Shown here: in pieces, positions 7,654 through 16,014 of the stretch
Numbering within the stretch: the stretch's first letter is position 1
Layout of the letters: each line of letters starts with the position of its first letter
The notes under the pieces: model-generated
The model's input: only the letters and a program-made list of their open reading frames with translations
The model's database searches: none
Told to the model about the DNA's origin: nothing
Translations under genes and position numbers: made by a program
From: CAYUJH01 sp964394585
GTDB lineage: Bacteria; Bacteroidota; Bacteroidia; Cytophagales; Flammeovirgaceae
Reading direction: 5' to 3'
DNA length: 21,722 bases
Assembly: GCA_964394585.1 (NCBI GenBank)
Contig: CAYMYI010000069.1
Span: 1 to 21,722 of the forward strand

Positions 7654-7661
7654 CAAATATA
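7654..7661 (-). promoter_or_regulatory. Candidate Bacteroidota -7 box for the OmpH-like gene
   Basis: Read on the minus strand the site is TATATTTG, an exact match to TAnnTTTG. It would start transcription near 7647 and leave a leader of about 34 bases before the GTG start. No convincing -33 TTTG is seen at about 19-base spacing. Confidence 0.45.
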
Positions 7662-7791
7662 AGCGATAGGGCATGAAATTACACCTGTACGTTTTAATAT
7701 CAGAAACGCTACTCAACAATTTCCCTCAAAATGCTTTAGTTTTAATGTGTTTCCTAGCAACATTATTTCTACAAACAAAAATTACTACTCT

Positions 7792-10380
7792 ATGAAATGG
7801 AATTACTGGCTTTGCTGCCTAATCGGGATGTTTGGGCAGTTTACTCTGCAAGCACAAACCAACCCTACTCTTAATTATTATCTGCCTGAAGGAATTGCCT
7901 ACGACCCTTCCATCCCTACACCAGAGGAAGTATTAGGCTATCAAATTGGAGAGTGGCATATTTCGCACGATCAACTGCTGCGATATGTTGAACGAGTTGC
8001 AGCGGTATCAGACCGTGTAACACTCGAAATACAAGGGTACACGTACGAAAAACGCCCCCTCGTGTTGCTCACTATTACCGCTCCGGAGAACCACCAAAAC
8101 ATTGATAAGATACGCAGCGACCATGTGGCGCTGACCAATCCTGCCCAATCGGGTTCGCTCGATATAGCTAACATGCCGGCAGTAGTATGGATGGGGTACA
8201 GCATCCATGGCAACGAAGCGAGTGGGTCCAATGCCGTTCCTTTAGTGTTGTATCATCTGGCGGCAGCGCAAGACGATGCCGTGGTAGAAATGTTGCAAAA
8301 TACGGTGGTGTTGCTCGACCCTTCGTTTAACCCCGATGGTTTACACCGGTTCTCTACCTGGGTAAACTCTCACAAAAATGCGACGATGGTAAGCAACTCG
8401 GAAGATCGAGAATACAACGAACCATGGCCAAGAGGCAGGACGAATCATTACTGGTTTGATTTGAACCGCGATTGGCTTTTTGCCCAACTGCCCGAATCGC
8501 AAGCGCGTGTTAGAAATTTCCAGCGTTGGCGGCCTAATATTTTAACCGACCATCATGAAATGGGAACAAATTCTACCTTCTTTTTTCAGCCGGGGATTCC
8601 TTCGCGGAAGAACCCACTAACCCCAGAGGAAAATGTTCGCTTCACCGAAAAAATAGCCACTTACCATGCAAAAGCGCTCGACAAGATAGGGTCTTCCTAC
8701 TTTTCTGAAGAAAACTACGACGATTTCTATTATGGCAAAGGAGCCTCGTACCCCGATCCACAAGGTGCTATTGCCATTCTGTTTGAACAAGCAAGTTCGC
8801 GGGGGCATCGGCAAGAAAGTGCCAATGGATTGCTTACCTTTCCGTTTACCATCCGGAATCAGTTTACTACCTCGCTCTCGACCTTAGAAGCCGCTCATGC
8901 ACTGCGCCAAGAATTGCTCGACTACCAACGTCGGTTTTACCAAGAAGCTGAAAGCCGCGCTAATGCCGATAATGTAAAGGCTTACGTGTTCGGTAGCGAA
9001 TTCGACGATGCCCGCAACTTCCACCTGCTCGAAATGCTGAAAAGACATCAGGTAGAGGTATATCAATTGAAAAAAGATGTTCGCGCCAACGGACAAACAT
9101 TCCGCCAAGGGAATGCCTATCTTGTACCGCTCAATCAACCTCAGTACACTTTGGTGAAGGGTATGTTTCGAACGCAGACCTCTTTCCGCGATAGCCTATT
9201 TTACGATGTTTCCACCTGGACGCTTCCTCTGGCTTTTGGGCTACCATATGCCGAATTGGGGAGCAGAGCCTTTAGCGAAGATATACTCGGAGAAGCAGTG
9301 GAAACAGTGAATTTTCCACAAAAGATAGTCGTAGGAGGGAAAAGCATGATAGGGTACACGTTCCGTTGGGATGGTTACTATGCACCCCGCTCGTTGTACA
9401 GGCTGCAAAGTGCCGGAGTGATCACCAAAGTAGCTTCCAATCAGTTTTCGCATACCATTGATGGAAACGAAGAAACATTCTCGTATGGGAGCATTGTAGT
9501 ACCCGTAGGTTTACAAACCGAAGTAACCCCCGACGAATTGTTTGACATGATGCAAACCATTGCCAGAGAAGATGGGATTCGCGTATATGCCCTACCCACC
9601 GGCTTAGCCCAAGGGATTGATATGGGCAGCCCTTCAATCGATCGGCTCCGTATGCCTAAAGTAGCCTTAGTGGTAGGCGAAGGCACTTCTAGCTACGAAG
9701 CCGGAGAAATGTGGCACCAACTCGACCAACGCTATCGCATTCCGGTTGTTAAAATCGAAGCAGAGGCACTTTCACGCATCGACTTAGACCGCTATAATGT
9801 GATACTAATGCCCAACGGCTCGTATGGAACTGTTTCGGAAAGAGGAGTTGCCAACTTAAAAGAATGGATACAAAACGGTGGAACGGTAGTAGCTGTGAAA
9901 GGCGCGAACCGTTGGCTCAATGCGCAAAAGTTAACAGATCTAACTTTCGAGCAAGGGGGTACCCCCGACTCAACCGTTACTTTTACCTATGCTAACTTGC
10001 AAGCAAACCAAGGAGCACAACGTATAGGAGGCGCCATTTTTGAAGCCCAACTTGATATTACGCACCCACTAGGATATGGGTACCGGTCTACACAAATCCC
10101 GATTTTCCGCAATAGCGAAACGTTTATTAAAAAAAGTAAAAATGAATATGCAAATCCGTTGGTGTATACCGAAAATCCTTTGTTAAGTGGGTATATTTCT
10201 GCTAAGAATTTAAATATGCTGAAAGGAACTGCCGCTATTACAGTGAGTAGCCTTGGTAGTGGTAGAATTATTTCCATGGCAGATAACCCGAATTTTCGAG
10301 CCTTTTGGTACGGCACTAATAAGCTATTTGCCAATGCAATTTTCTTCGGTAATTTGGTAAGTCGGTTGGCAACCGACTAA
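7792..10380 (+). CDS. Secreted M14-family zinc carboxypeptidase-like protein with GATase/DJ-1-like region
   Basis: An 862-residue exported metallopeptidase. Residues 1-21 form a signal peptide ending LQA before Q22. The M14 catalytic domain spans about 45-355: the zinc-binding pair H139 and E142 lies in SIHGNEASG, then FNPDG at 179-183, a third histidine ligand at H254 or H255 (TDHHEMG), and the likely catalytic glutamate E332 in ILFEQASSRG. After a middle beta-rich portion, residues about 623-705 resemble a class I glutaminase/DJ-1-like Rossmann region (KVALVVGEG through NGGTVVAVKG), an arrangement known in Bacteroidota M14 proteins. The ATG at 7792 directly precedes the signal peptide; a GTG at 7747 is in frame but would bury it. 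Expected to degrade or trim peptides outside the cytoplasm; the substrate is unknown. Confidence 0.92.
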   Translation: MKWNYWLCCLIGMFGQFTLQAQTNPTLNYYLPEGIAYDPSIPTPEEVLGYQIGEWHISHDQLLRYVERVAAVSDRVTLEIQGYTYEKRPLVLLTITAPENHQNIDKIRSDHVALTNPAQSGSLDIANMPAVVWMGYSIHGNEASGSNAVPLVLYHLAAAQDDAVVEMLQNTVVLLDPSFNPDGLHRFSTWVNSHKNATMVSNSEDREYNEPWPRGRTNHYWFDLNRDWLFAQLPESQARVRNFQRWRPNILTDHHEMGTNSTFFFQPGIPSRKNPLTPEENVRFTEKIATYHAKALDKIGSSYFSEENYDDFYYGKGASYPDPQGAIAILFEQASSRGHRQESANGLLTFPFTIRNQFTTSLSTLEAAHALRQELLDYQRRFYQEAESRANADNVKAYVFGSEFDDARNFHLLEMLKRHQVEVYQLKKDVRANGQTFRQGNAYLVPLNQPQYTLVKGMFRTQTSFRDSLFYDVSTWTLPLAFGLPYAELGSRAFSEDILGEAVETVNFPQKIVVGGKSMIGYTFRWDGYYAPRSLYRLQSAGVITKVASNQFSHTIDGNEETFSYGSIVVPVGLQTEVTPDELFDMMQTIAREDGIRVYALPTGLAQGIDMGSPSIDRLRMPKVALVVGEGTSSYEAGEMWHQLDQRYRIPVVKIEAEALSRIDLDRYNVILMPNGSYGTVSERGVANLKEWIQNGGTVVAVKGANRWLNAQKLTDLTFEQGGTPDSTVTFTYANLQANQGAQRIGGAIFEAQLDITHPLGYGYRSTQIPIFRNSETFIKKSKNEYANPLVYTENPLLSGYISAKNLNMLKGTAAITVSSLGSGRIISMADNPNFRAFWYGTNKLFANAIFFGNLVSRLATD

Positions 10381-10428
10381 TCCCGCTTTTTTAAAGCGCA
10401 TCGTTCCTTTTGCATAAAACTATTTGCA

Positions 10429-10466
10429 GAACTTGCCAAGGCTTCACACCTTGGCAAGTTCTTTTT
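10429..10466 (+). terminator. Terminator after the M14 peptidase gene
   Basis: A perfect 13-base stem, GAACTTGCCAAGG (10429-10441) with CCTTGGCAAGTTC (10449-10461), encloses a 7-base loop and is followed by five T. It lies 48 bases after the stop and 20 bases before the next start. A smaller hairpin (CGCTTT/AAAGCG, 10384-10398) precedes it. Confidence 0.92.
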
Positions 10467-10486
10467 AAAGAATTCCGAATCAAACT

Positions 10487-12526
10487 ATGAGCTTTCTATA
10501 TCCTTCCTATTTATATGGGCTACTATTAGTGAGTATCCCTATCATCATTCACTTTTTCAATTTTCAACGTGCGCGAAAAGTGTATTTTACCAACGTTTCC
10601 TTTTTACGCACGGTAAAAGAAGTTACCAACGCCCGCAATAAACTGAAAAATCTGCTAGTATTACTAGCCCGTATTCTCTTCATTGCGTTTTTAGTACTAG
10701 CTTTTGCCCGCCCTTTCATCCCGAATAAGCAAAGTACTATACAACAAAGCAGCAACTATGTAAGCGTTTACCTTGATAACTCGTACAGCATGCAAAACGA
10801 GCAAGATAACCGCCGTTTGTTTGATATTGCCCTTCGGCAAGCCGAGCAACTCACCGCTATTTTTCCATCTAACACACTTTACCAGCTTGTTACCAACAAC
10901 ACGACAGAGAGCACTCCTTTCTTCTACGACGCTGCCCGTTTCAACGAGCGCCTTACCGAAATATCGTTTAACAATACAGACCTCACATGGCAACAAGTGA
11001 AAGGCTTACAACAACAGGCTTTCGAGCAAAATGGCAGTCCGCGTGGCAACCACATATTCTGGATTTCCGATTTTCAACGCTACCCTTCCGAAACCCTCAA
11101 CGCCAATGCTTTAGATACCGCTCAAAACTATTACCTTATTCCATTACGCGCCACACAACAAACCAACCTGTTCGTTGATTCTGTTTGGCTGGAAAGTCCT
11201 TTCATCCAACTACAAGAAAATACGACACTGAGTATCAAAATTAATAACGATGCAGAAGAAACCTTAACCGACCAAGTAGTGCGTTTGTATGTAGACGAAA
11301 AGCAAGTGGCAAGTACTACGGTAACCGTAGCGGGCGGGACTTCCGAATTAGTTGAACTCAATTTTGCCGTTACCGAGTCGGGTAGTAAACCCTGCCGTAT
11401 CCAGCTAGACGACTACCCCATCGTATTCGACAACGAATACTACTTCACTTTGCAAATTGCCCCTAAGATTGATATTGTACTCGTAACACCTACTAATACA
11501 CCCTACCTACCGCAAGTGTACCGCAGTGAATCGTTTTTTAGCTTGCAACAATTCAATGTGAACGACCTCGACTACAACGCCCTTCAAAATGCCGATTTAG
11601 TGATTTTAGAAAACCTCGATAACATTGATAATGCCCTTCGCACAGCACTTACCGAAGCCATGCAAAAAGGGGTTAGCCTTGCCGTGTTTCCCGGTTTAAC
11701 TGCTAATGTAACCGATTATAGCGCGCTACTTGGCATCCCGTTTCAGCAAGGCAGTGGCAATTTTCAACAGCAAGCCTTTGTAGGCTTGGAAAACCCAGAA
11801 CTTGAAAACCCATTTTTTGAGGGCGTTTTTGAAAAGATGAGCAAAAATATGAGCATGCCTAAAGGTATTGCCGCATACCGCTGGGGGAATATTGGCGAGC
11901 CTATTCTTCAATTTAAAAACAACCAAAACTTTTTATCCATTTTCCGCAGAGAAACCCATAATGTATTCTTATTTGCCAGCCCGCTTGCTCCGCAAACGAC
12001 CGACTTTTTCCGCCACGCTCTATTTGTACCGGTGATGTACAAAATTGCATTAAGCAGTAAGGTTGCCACCGATCGCATGGCATATTCATTTGCTGAAGGG
12101 ATGGCGGCAATCAAAGTACGCGATTTTACTCGCAACGATGTGGTGAAATTCCAACTTGATGCCCTCGAATTTATTCCAGAACAGCGCATGGTAGGGAACG
12201 AACTGCTCATTTCGTTACCCAGAAGTGAGGCAATAGCAGGGAATTACCAAATGATTAAACGTAGCAGCGAAGAGCCCATCGGGTATATCGCTCTCAATTA
12301 TGACAAGGCAGAATCCGATTTACAGTTTTTTACCGAAGAGGAACTCAAAGACTTCAGCGAGCAATTTCCCAATGTGCAACTATACGAAAACCCCGACGAA
12401 GCCTCGTTTACTCGCGATTTCAAAGCACAGCAATTTGCCCAACCTCTTTGGCGGTATGCCTTGCTCCTTGCTTTGTTTTTTCTGTTAGTTGAAACGCTGC
12501 TCGTTCGTTTCTGGCGCACTACTTAA
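10487..12526 (+). CDS. BatA-type membrane protein with VWA domain
   Basis: A 679-residue inner-membrane protein. The first 80 residues match the BatA N-terminal (aerotolerance regulator) domain: a hydrophobic helix at about 8-25, the conserved PIIIHFFNFQRARKVYFTNV region, and a second helix at about 56-76 ending ARPF. A von Willebrand factor A-like domain follows, with a MIDAS-type DxSxS at residues 97-101 (DNSYS) and a further aspartate in WISDFQRYP. The large central part is probably periplasmic, and a third helix at about 656-673 lies near the C-terminus. BatA-like VWA proteins usually sit with moxR and other bat genes, but none are here, so this is a stand-alone member of the kind common in Bacteroidota. 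Its function is not established. Its 3' end nearly meets the convergent dehydrogenase gene, with only 16 bases between them. Confidence 0.9.
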   Translation: MSFLYPSYLYGLLLVSIPIIIHFFNFQRARKVYFTNVSFLRTVKEVTNARNKLKNLLVLLARILFIAFLVLAFARPFIPNKQSTIQQSSNYVSVYLDNSYSMQNEQDNRRLFDIALRQAEQLTAIFPSNTLYQLVTNNTTESTPFFYDAARFNERLTEISFNNTDLTWQQVKGLQQQAFEQNGSPRGNHIFWISDFQRYPSETLNANALDTAQNYYLIPLRATQQTNLFVDSVWLESPFIQLQENTTLSIKINNDAEETLTDQVVRLYVDEKQVASTTVTVAGGTSELVELNFAVTESGSKPCRIQLDDYPIVFDNEYYFTLQIAPKIDIVLVTPTNTPYLPQVYRSESFFSLQQFNVNDLDYNALQNADLVILENLDNIDNALRTALTEAMQKGVSLAVFPGLTANVTDYSALLGIPFQQGSGNFQQQAFVGLENPELENPFFEGVFEKMSKNMSMPKGIAAYRWGNIGEPILQFKNNQNFLSIFRRETHNVFLFASPLAPQTTDFFRHALFVPVMYKIALSSKVATDRMAYSFAEGMAAIKVRDFTRNDVVKFQLDALEFIPEQRMVGNELLISLPRSEAIAGNYQMIKRSSEEPIGYIALNYDKAESDLQFFTEEELKDFSEQFPNVQLYENPDEASFTRDFKAQQFAQPLWRYALLLALFFLLVETLLVRFWRTT

Positions 12527-12542
12527 CCCACACTACATGCTT

Positions 12543-13838
12543 TTACAAGCTCCAATAATAGAACCCTTCTGCTTTCTGCCTAAATTTCCCTTTAATATCA
12601 GCTAATAGGCAGTTTTCAGCAGCATAGCGTTTCAGTTCCTCATTTTCCATGGCTAGGTATTCGTTGTGAATCACGGCCATTACCAACGCTTGGTACTGCC
12701 CTCTAGGCATAGGAACTAAAGGTTCTCCATACTCTGCTAAAAACTCTCCAGCATTGGCGTGTGGGTCGCACACTTCTACGGTTAGCCCAAACGACTTCAA
12801 CTCGGTTACTACATCAATAATTTTAGAGTTACGGATATCGGCAACATTTTCTTTAAAAGTAGCACCCATCACTAATACTCGACTTTGCGATAGATTATGC
12901 CCCAAACGCGCTAATTTCTGTACAATATTTTTGGCAACGGCTGCGCCCATTTCGTCGTTGGTGCGCCTGCCACTGAGAATAATCTCGGGCATATAGCCAA
13001 TCGCTTTCGCTTTATAGGTGAGGTAATACGGATCGACCCCAATGCAATGCCCTCCTACCAAGCCGGGGTGGAATTTCAGAAAGTTCCATTTAGTGCCAGC
13101 CGCTTCGAGCACATCGTAAGTATTAATGTTGAGCTTCCCAAAAATATGCGAAAGCTCATTCATCAGTGCGATATTCAAATCGCGTTGTGTGTTTTCGATT
13201 ACTTTAGCTGCTTCTGCCACTTTGATGGAAGCAGCCCGAAATACGCCTGCCTCTACTACTAATTCGTATACCTTAGCAATTTGCTCAGTAGCTTCTGCAT
13301 CGTTACCTGCCACTACTTTCACTATGGTAGCTAAAGTATGTTGTTTATCTCCCGGGTTGATGCGTTCCGGCGAGTATCCTACTTTAAAATCTTCATAGGC
13401 TTTTAGCCCAGAATGTTTTTCTAAAATAGGAACGCAATCTTCTTCGGTACAACCGGGGTACACGGTAGACTCAAACACCACATAATCGTCTTTTTTTAGC
13501 GCACAGCCTACGGTTTCAGAGGCAGCTAACAGCGGATTCAAATTGGGCATTGTGTGCTCGTCGATAGGGGTAGGTACGGCTACAATGTAAAAATTCGCTG
13601 CTTTTAGGTCTTCAACCCGATGGGTAAACTCTATATCGCACTGCTCAAATGCTTCTTTTCCCAACTCGTGGCTGGGATCTATGCCTTGCTGCATCATTGC
13701 CACACGATCCGCATTAATATCAAACCCAATTACTGCGCTTTTTTTGGCAAATGCCAAAGCAATGGGCAAACCCACATAGCCTAGCCCAATGACTGCAATT
13801 TTCTTTTCTTTTGATACGATTTGTGCGTATATATCCAT
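12543..13838 (-). CDS. UDP-N-acetyl-hexosamine 6-dehydrogenase, TviB/WbpO type
   Basis: A 431-residue cytoplasmic NAD-dependent enzyme that oxidises UDP-GalNAc or UDP-GlcNAc to the uronic acid for capsule, O-antigen or exopolysaccharide. The NAD-binding loop GLGYVG is at residues 18-23. The central helix has KVAEAAKVIENTQRD, and the catalytic cysteine is C265 in GGHCIGVDPYY. A C-terminal UDP-binding domain contains GATFKENVADIRNSK. The pattern closely recalls Salmonella TviB and Pseudomonas WbpO rather than UDP-glucose dehydrogenase Ugd. A UDP-ManNAc dehydrogenase (WecC type) is the main alternative. No other polysaccharide genes are nearby, so it is separated from any biosynthetic cluster. 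It is divergent from the polyprenyl synthase gene across 184 bases. Confidence 0.92.
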   Translation of the reverse strand: MDIYAQIVSKEKKIAVIGLGYVGLPIALAFAKKSAVIGFDINADRVAMMQQGIDPSHELGKEAFEQCDIEFTHRVEDLKAANFYIVAVPTPIDEHTMPNLNPLLAASETVGCALKKDDYVVFESTVYPGCTEEDCVPILEKHSGLKAYEDFKVGYSPERINPGDKQHTLATIVKVVAGNDAEATEQIAKVYELVVEAGVFRAASIKVAEAAKVIENTQRDLNIALMNELSHIFGKLNINTYDVLEAAGTKWNFLKFHPGLVGGHCIGVDPYYLTYKAKAIGYMPEIILSGRRTNDEMGAAVAKNIVQKLARLGHNLSQSRVLVMGATFKENVADIRNSKIIDVVTELKSFGLTVEVCDPHANAGEFLAEYGEPLVPMPRGQYQALVMAVIHNEYLAMENEELKRYAAENCLLADIKGKFRQKAEGFYYWSL

Positions 13839-14022
13839 CGATAACGTATTTTAAAACTTTTGGAACAATTGGTTTACCCTGTATGCTGAATGGAAAAAAA
13901 ACGAATAAACTTATGTTGAATCCTTAACTTGGTGTGGCGGTTTATCGCTTAGACCTGGTCGTAAACTTTTATTGTATTTAATTGCTTTATCAAAAACTAT
14001 TCAAAGATAACATTCCACCAAA
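13839..14022. other. Divergent promoter region between dehydrogenase and polyprenyl synthase
   Basis: A 184-base AT-rich spacer that must hold both promoters. I do not find an exact TAnnTTTG in either orientation, and no RNA gene or notable repeat. Confidence 0.4.
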
Positions 14023-15003
14023 ATGCAATTCAATCCATCACAAGCTCTTTCTGAAATAAACGAAGCTATCAGCCAACTTTCCTTAAAAAAATCGCCCCAA
14101 AACTTGTACGACCCTATCCGCTATTTGATGGCTCTGGGAGGAAAACGAATGCGCCCCATGCTCACCCTCATAGGATATTCGCTTTTTAAAGACGACTACC
14201 AAAAAGCCCTCTATCCGGCACTAGGTGTAGAAGTGTTTCACAACTTTACCCTTATGCACGATGATATTATGGACAAAGCGCCGCTACGGCGTGGCAACCC
14301 TACCGTGCATGAAAAATGGAACGATAGTGTCGCTATACTTTCCGGCGATACCATGCTCGTAAAAGCGTATGAACTAATGATGGAAGTAGAAACCTCTTTG
14401 ATTCGGCAAGTGCTCCAACTATTTAACCAGTGCGCCGCCGAAGTTTGCGAAGGGCAACAACTCGATATGGATTTCGAAACCCAAGATGCCGTTACGAAGG
14501 AAGAATATTTGGAGATGATACGGCTCAAAACCGCCGTTTTACCCGGGTTTTGCCTGCAGTTAGGGGCACTCATTGCGCAAGCTCCTGCCGAACAAGCCGA
14601 GGCTCTCCGTCAAATTGGCGAAAATATGGGGATTGCCTTTCAACTCAAAGATGACCTGCTCGATGTGTACGGTAACCAAGCACAGTTTGGCAAAAAAGTA
14701 GGCGGCGATATTGCCGCCAATAAGAAGACTTTTTTAATGATTACCGCTCGAGAACAAGCAACGGGTAATCTTAAGCATCAACTAGAAAAATGGCTTGCTA
14801 CAGAAAGTATTGAAACGGAAACCGCTAAAATTGAAGGGGTTACCGCTATTTATAACCAATTGAAAATCCGAGAACAAACCGAAACTAAAATTGAAGCGTA
14901 CTTTCAAAAAGCATTGAAACAACTAGAAGACATTTGCACGCCTGACATACGAAAGCAGCCCCTTATCCAATTAATGGAACAACTTGCCGCCCGCGAAAAG
15001 TAA
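14023..15003 (+). CDS. Polyprenyl diphosphate synthase (trans-isoprenyl diphosphate synthase)
   Basis: A 326-residue all-helical enzyme that condenses isopentenyl diphosphate with allylic diphosphates to make precursors for quinones, carotenoids or lipid carriers. The first aspartate-rich motif is DDIMD at residues 80-84 followed by RRGNPTVH, and the second is DDLLD at 210-214. The substrate-binding GGKRMRP is at 39-45. An aromatic residue (F75) lies five positions before the first aspartate motif, which in related enzymes limits chain length and suggests a C15-C20 product, but the product cannot be fixed by sight. xerD begins 25 bases after the stop, so the two are probably one transcript. 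The ATG at 14023 gives the normal N-terminus. Confidence 0.93.
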   Translation: MQFNPSQALSEINEAISQLSLKKSPQNLYDPIRYLMALGGKRMRPMLTLIGYSLFKDDYQKALYPALGVEVFHNFTLMHDDIMDKAPLRRGNPTVHEKWNDSVAILSGDTMLVKAYELMMEVETSLIRQVLQLFNQCAAEVCEGQQLDMDFETQDAVTKEEYLEMIRLKTAVLPGFCLQLGALIAQAPAEQAEALRQIGENMGIAFQLKDDLLDVYGNQAQFGKKVGGDIAANKKTFLMITAREQATGNLKHQLEKWLATESIETETAKIEGVTAIYNQLKIREQTETKIEAYFQKALKQLEDICTPDIRKQPLIQLMEQLAAREK

Positions 15004-15028
15004 GCCTGCTACCAACCCCCTAACATCT

Positions 15029-15937
15029 ATGGATTGGCAACACGCAATCAAAGCATTTGAACAATACCTTCATATAGAACAAGGATTAGCACCCAATAGT
15101 ATCGATGCCTACCGGCAAGATATTACCCAACTCTGGCAATTTCTGCAGCAACATGTACCTGATAGCACACCAGAAACCACCACTACTGCCGAAATCCGTT
15201 CTTTTGTAGAAGCATTACACGATACTGAAATCGCTGCGTTTAGTCAAGCACGGCGCATTTCGGGCATCAAACGTTTCTTTCAGTTTTTGGTAGAACGCGA
15301 AATCCGTACCGATAACCCCACTGACTTAATTAGCCCACCGCAAACCCCTCGTAAACTACCCGAAGTACTCACGCATCAGGAGGTACTGAAAATCCTTGAG
15401 GCGCCCGATTTAAGCAAGGCAGAAGGTGTACGCAATCGCGCTATGCTTGAAATTCTGTATAGCTCCGGATTGCGGGTTTCAGAATTGGTTTCCCTTACCA
15501 AAAATGGCGTATATTCTGATGGAGGCTTTTTGAAAATCGTTGGAAAGGGCAATAAAGAACGTTTTGTGCCAATGGGTAAAGATGCACAGCGCTATTTGGA
15601 GCTTTATTTATCTTCGGTGCGCAACCACCAACTACCGCCTATACCCCACAGAAACATCGTGTTCCTAAACCGAAATGCAAAACCACTCTCTAGGGTAATG
15701 GTATTTTATATTGTTAAAAAAGCAGCAAAAACCGCAGGGATTTCCAAGAAAGTGAGCCCGCATACCTTTCGGCATTCATTTGCCACTCACTTGCTCGAAG
15801 GCGGTGCCGACTTACGCGCCGTACAAGCCATGCTCGGGCACGAGTCTATCACTACTACAGAAATTTACACCCACCTCGACCGCACCTTTCTTTCCGAAAC
15901 CATTCGCAAATATCACCCTCGGAGTATAAAAAGATAA
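15029..15937 (+). CDS. xerD: Site-specific tyrosine recombinase XerD
   Basis: A 302-residue recombinase that resolves chromosome dimers at dif together with XerC. The N-terminal SAM-like core-binding domain covers about 4-92. The catalytic domain (about 110-295) contains the full set R149 (SSGLRVSEL), K173 (GKGNKER), H245 and R248 (HTFRHSFATHLLEGG), H271 (MLGHESI) and nucleophile Y280 (TEIYTHLD). Length and motifs fit chromosomal XerC/XerD and not an integrase of a mobile element; XerD is preferred for the HLLEGGADLRAVQAMLGH wording. The ATG at 15029 is used; an in-frame TTG at 14984 would overlap the upstream gene. No mobile-element features lie nearby, which supports the housekeeping role. 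Confidence 0.93.
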   Translation: MDWQHAIKAFEQYLHIEQGLAPNSIDAYRQDITQLWQFLQQHVPDSTPETTTTAEIRSFVEALHDTEIAAFSQARRISGIKRFFQFLVEREIRTDNPTDLISPPQTPRKLPEVLTHQEVLKILEAPDLSKAEGVRNRAMLEILYSSGLRVSELVSLTKNGVYSDGGFLKIVGKGNKERFVPMGKDAQRYLELYLSSVRNHQLPPIPHRNIVFLNRNAKPLSRVMVFYIVKKAAKTAGISKKVSPHTFRHSFATHLLEGGADLRAVQAMLGHESITTTEIYTHLDRTFLSETIRKYHPRSIKR

Positions 15938-15970
15938 AAGGTTACAGCACAGAAGCCATAACCTTTTGAG
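15936..15970 (+). terminator. Weak terminator at the end of xerD
   Basis: AAAAGGTTA (15936-15944) pairs with TAACCTTTT (15959-15967) around a 14-base loop, starting inside the xerD stop codon. The T-tract is only four long, so termination may be partial. The convergent FecR gene ends 48 bases further on. Confidence 0.6.
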
Positions 15971-16014
15971 TAGTGTTAATTAATTGTGGTTTGTAGTATA
16001 ATATATGGGTAATT

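Noticed and set aside
14984..15937. Tyrosine recombinase as the integrase of a mobile element
   Set aside because: Length, full XerD-like motifs, coupling to a polyprenyl synthase gene and absence of att repeats, tRNA target or cargo genes all indicate housekeeping XerD.
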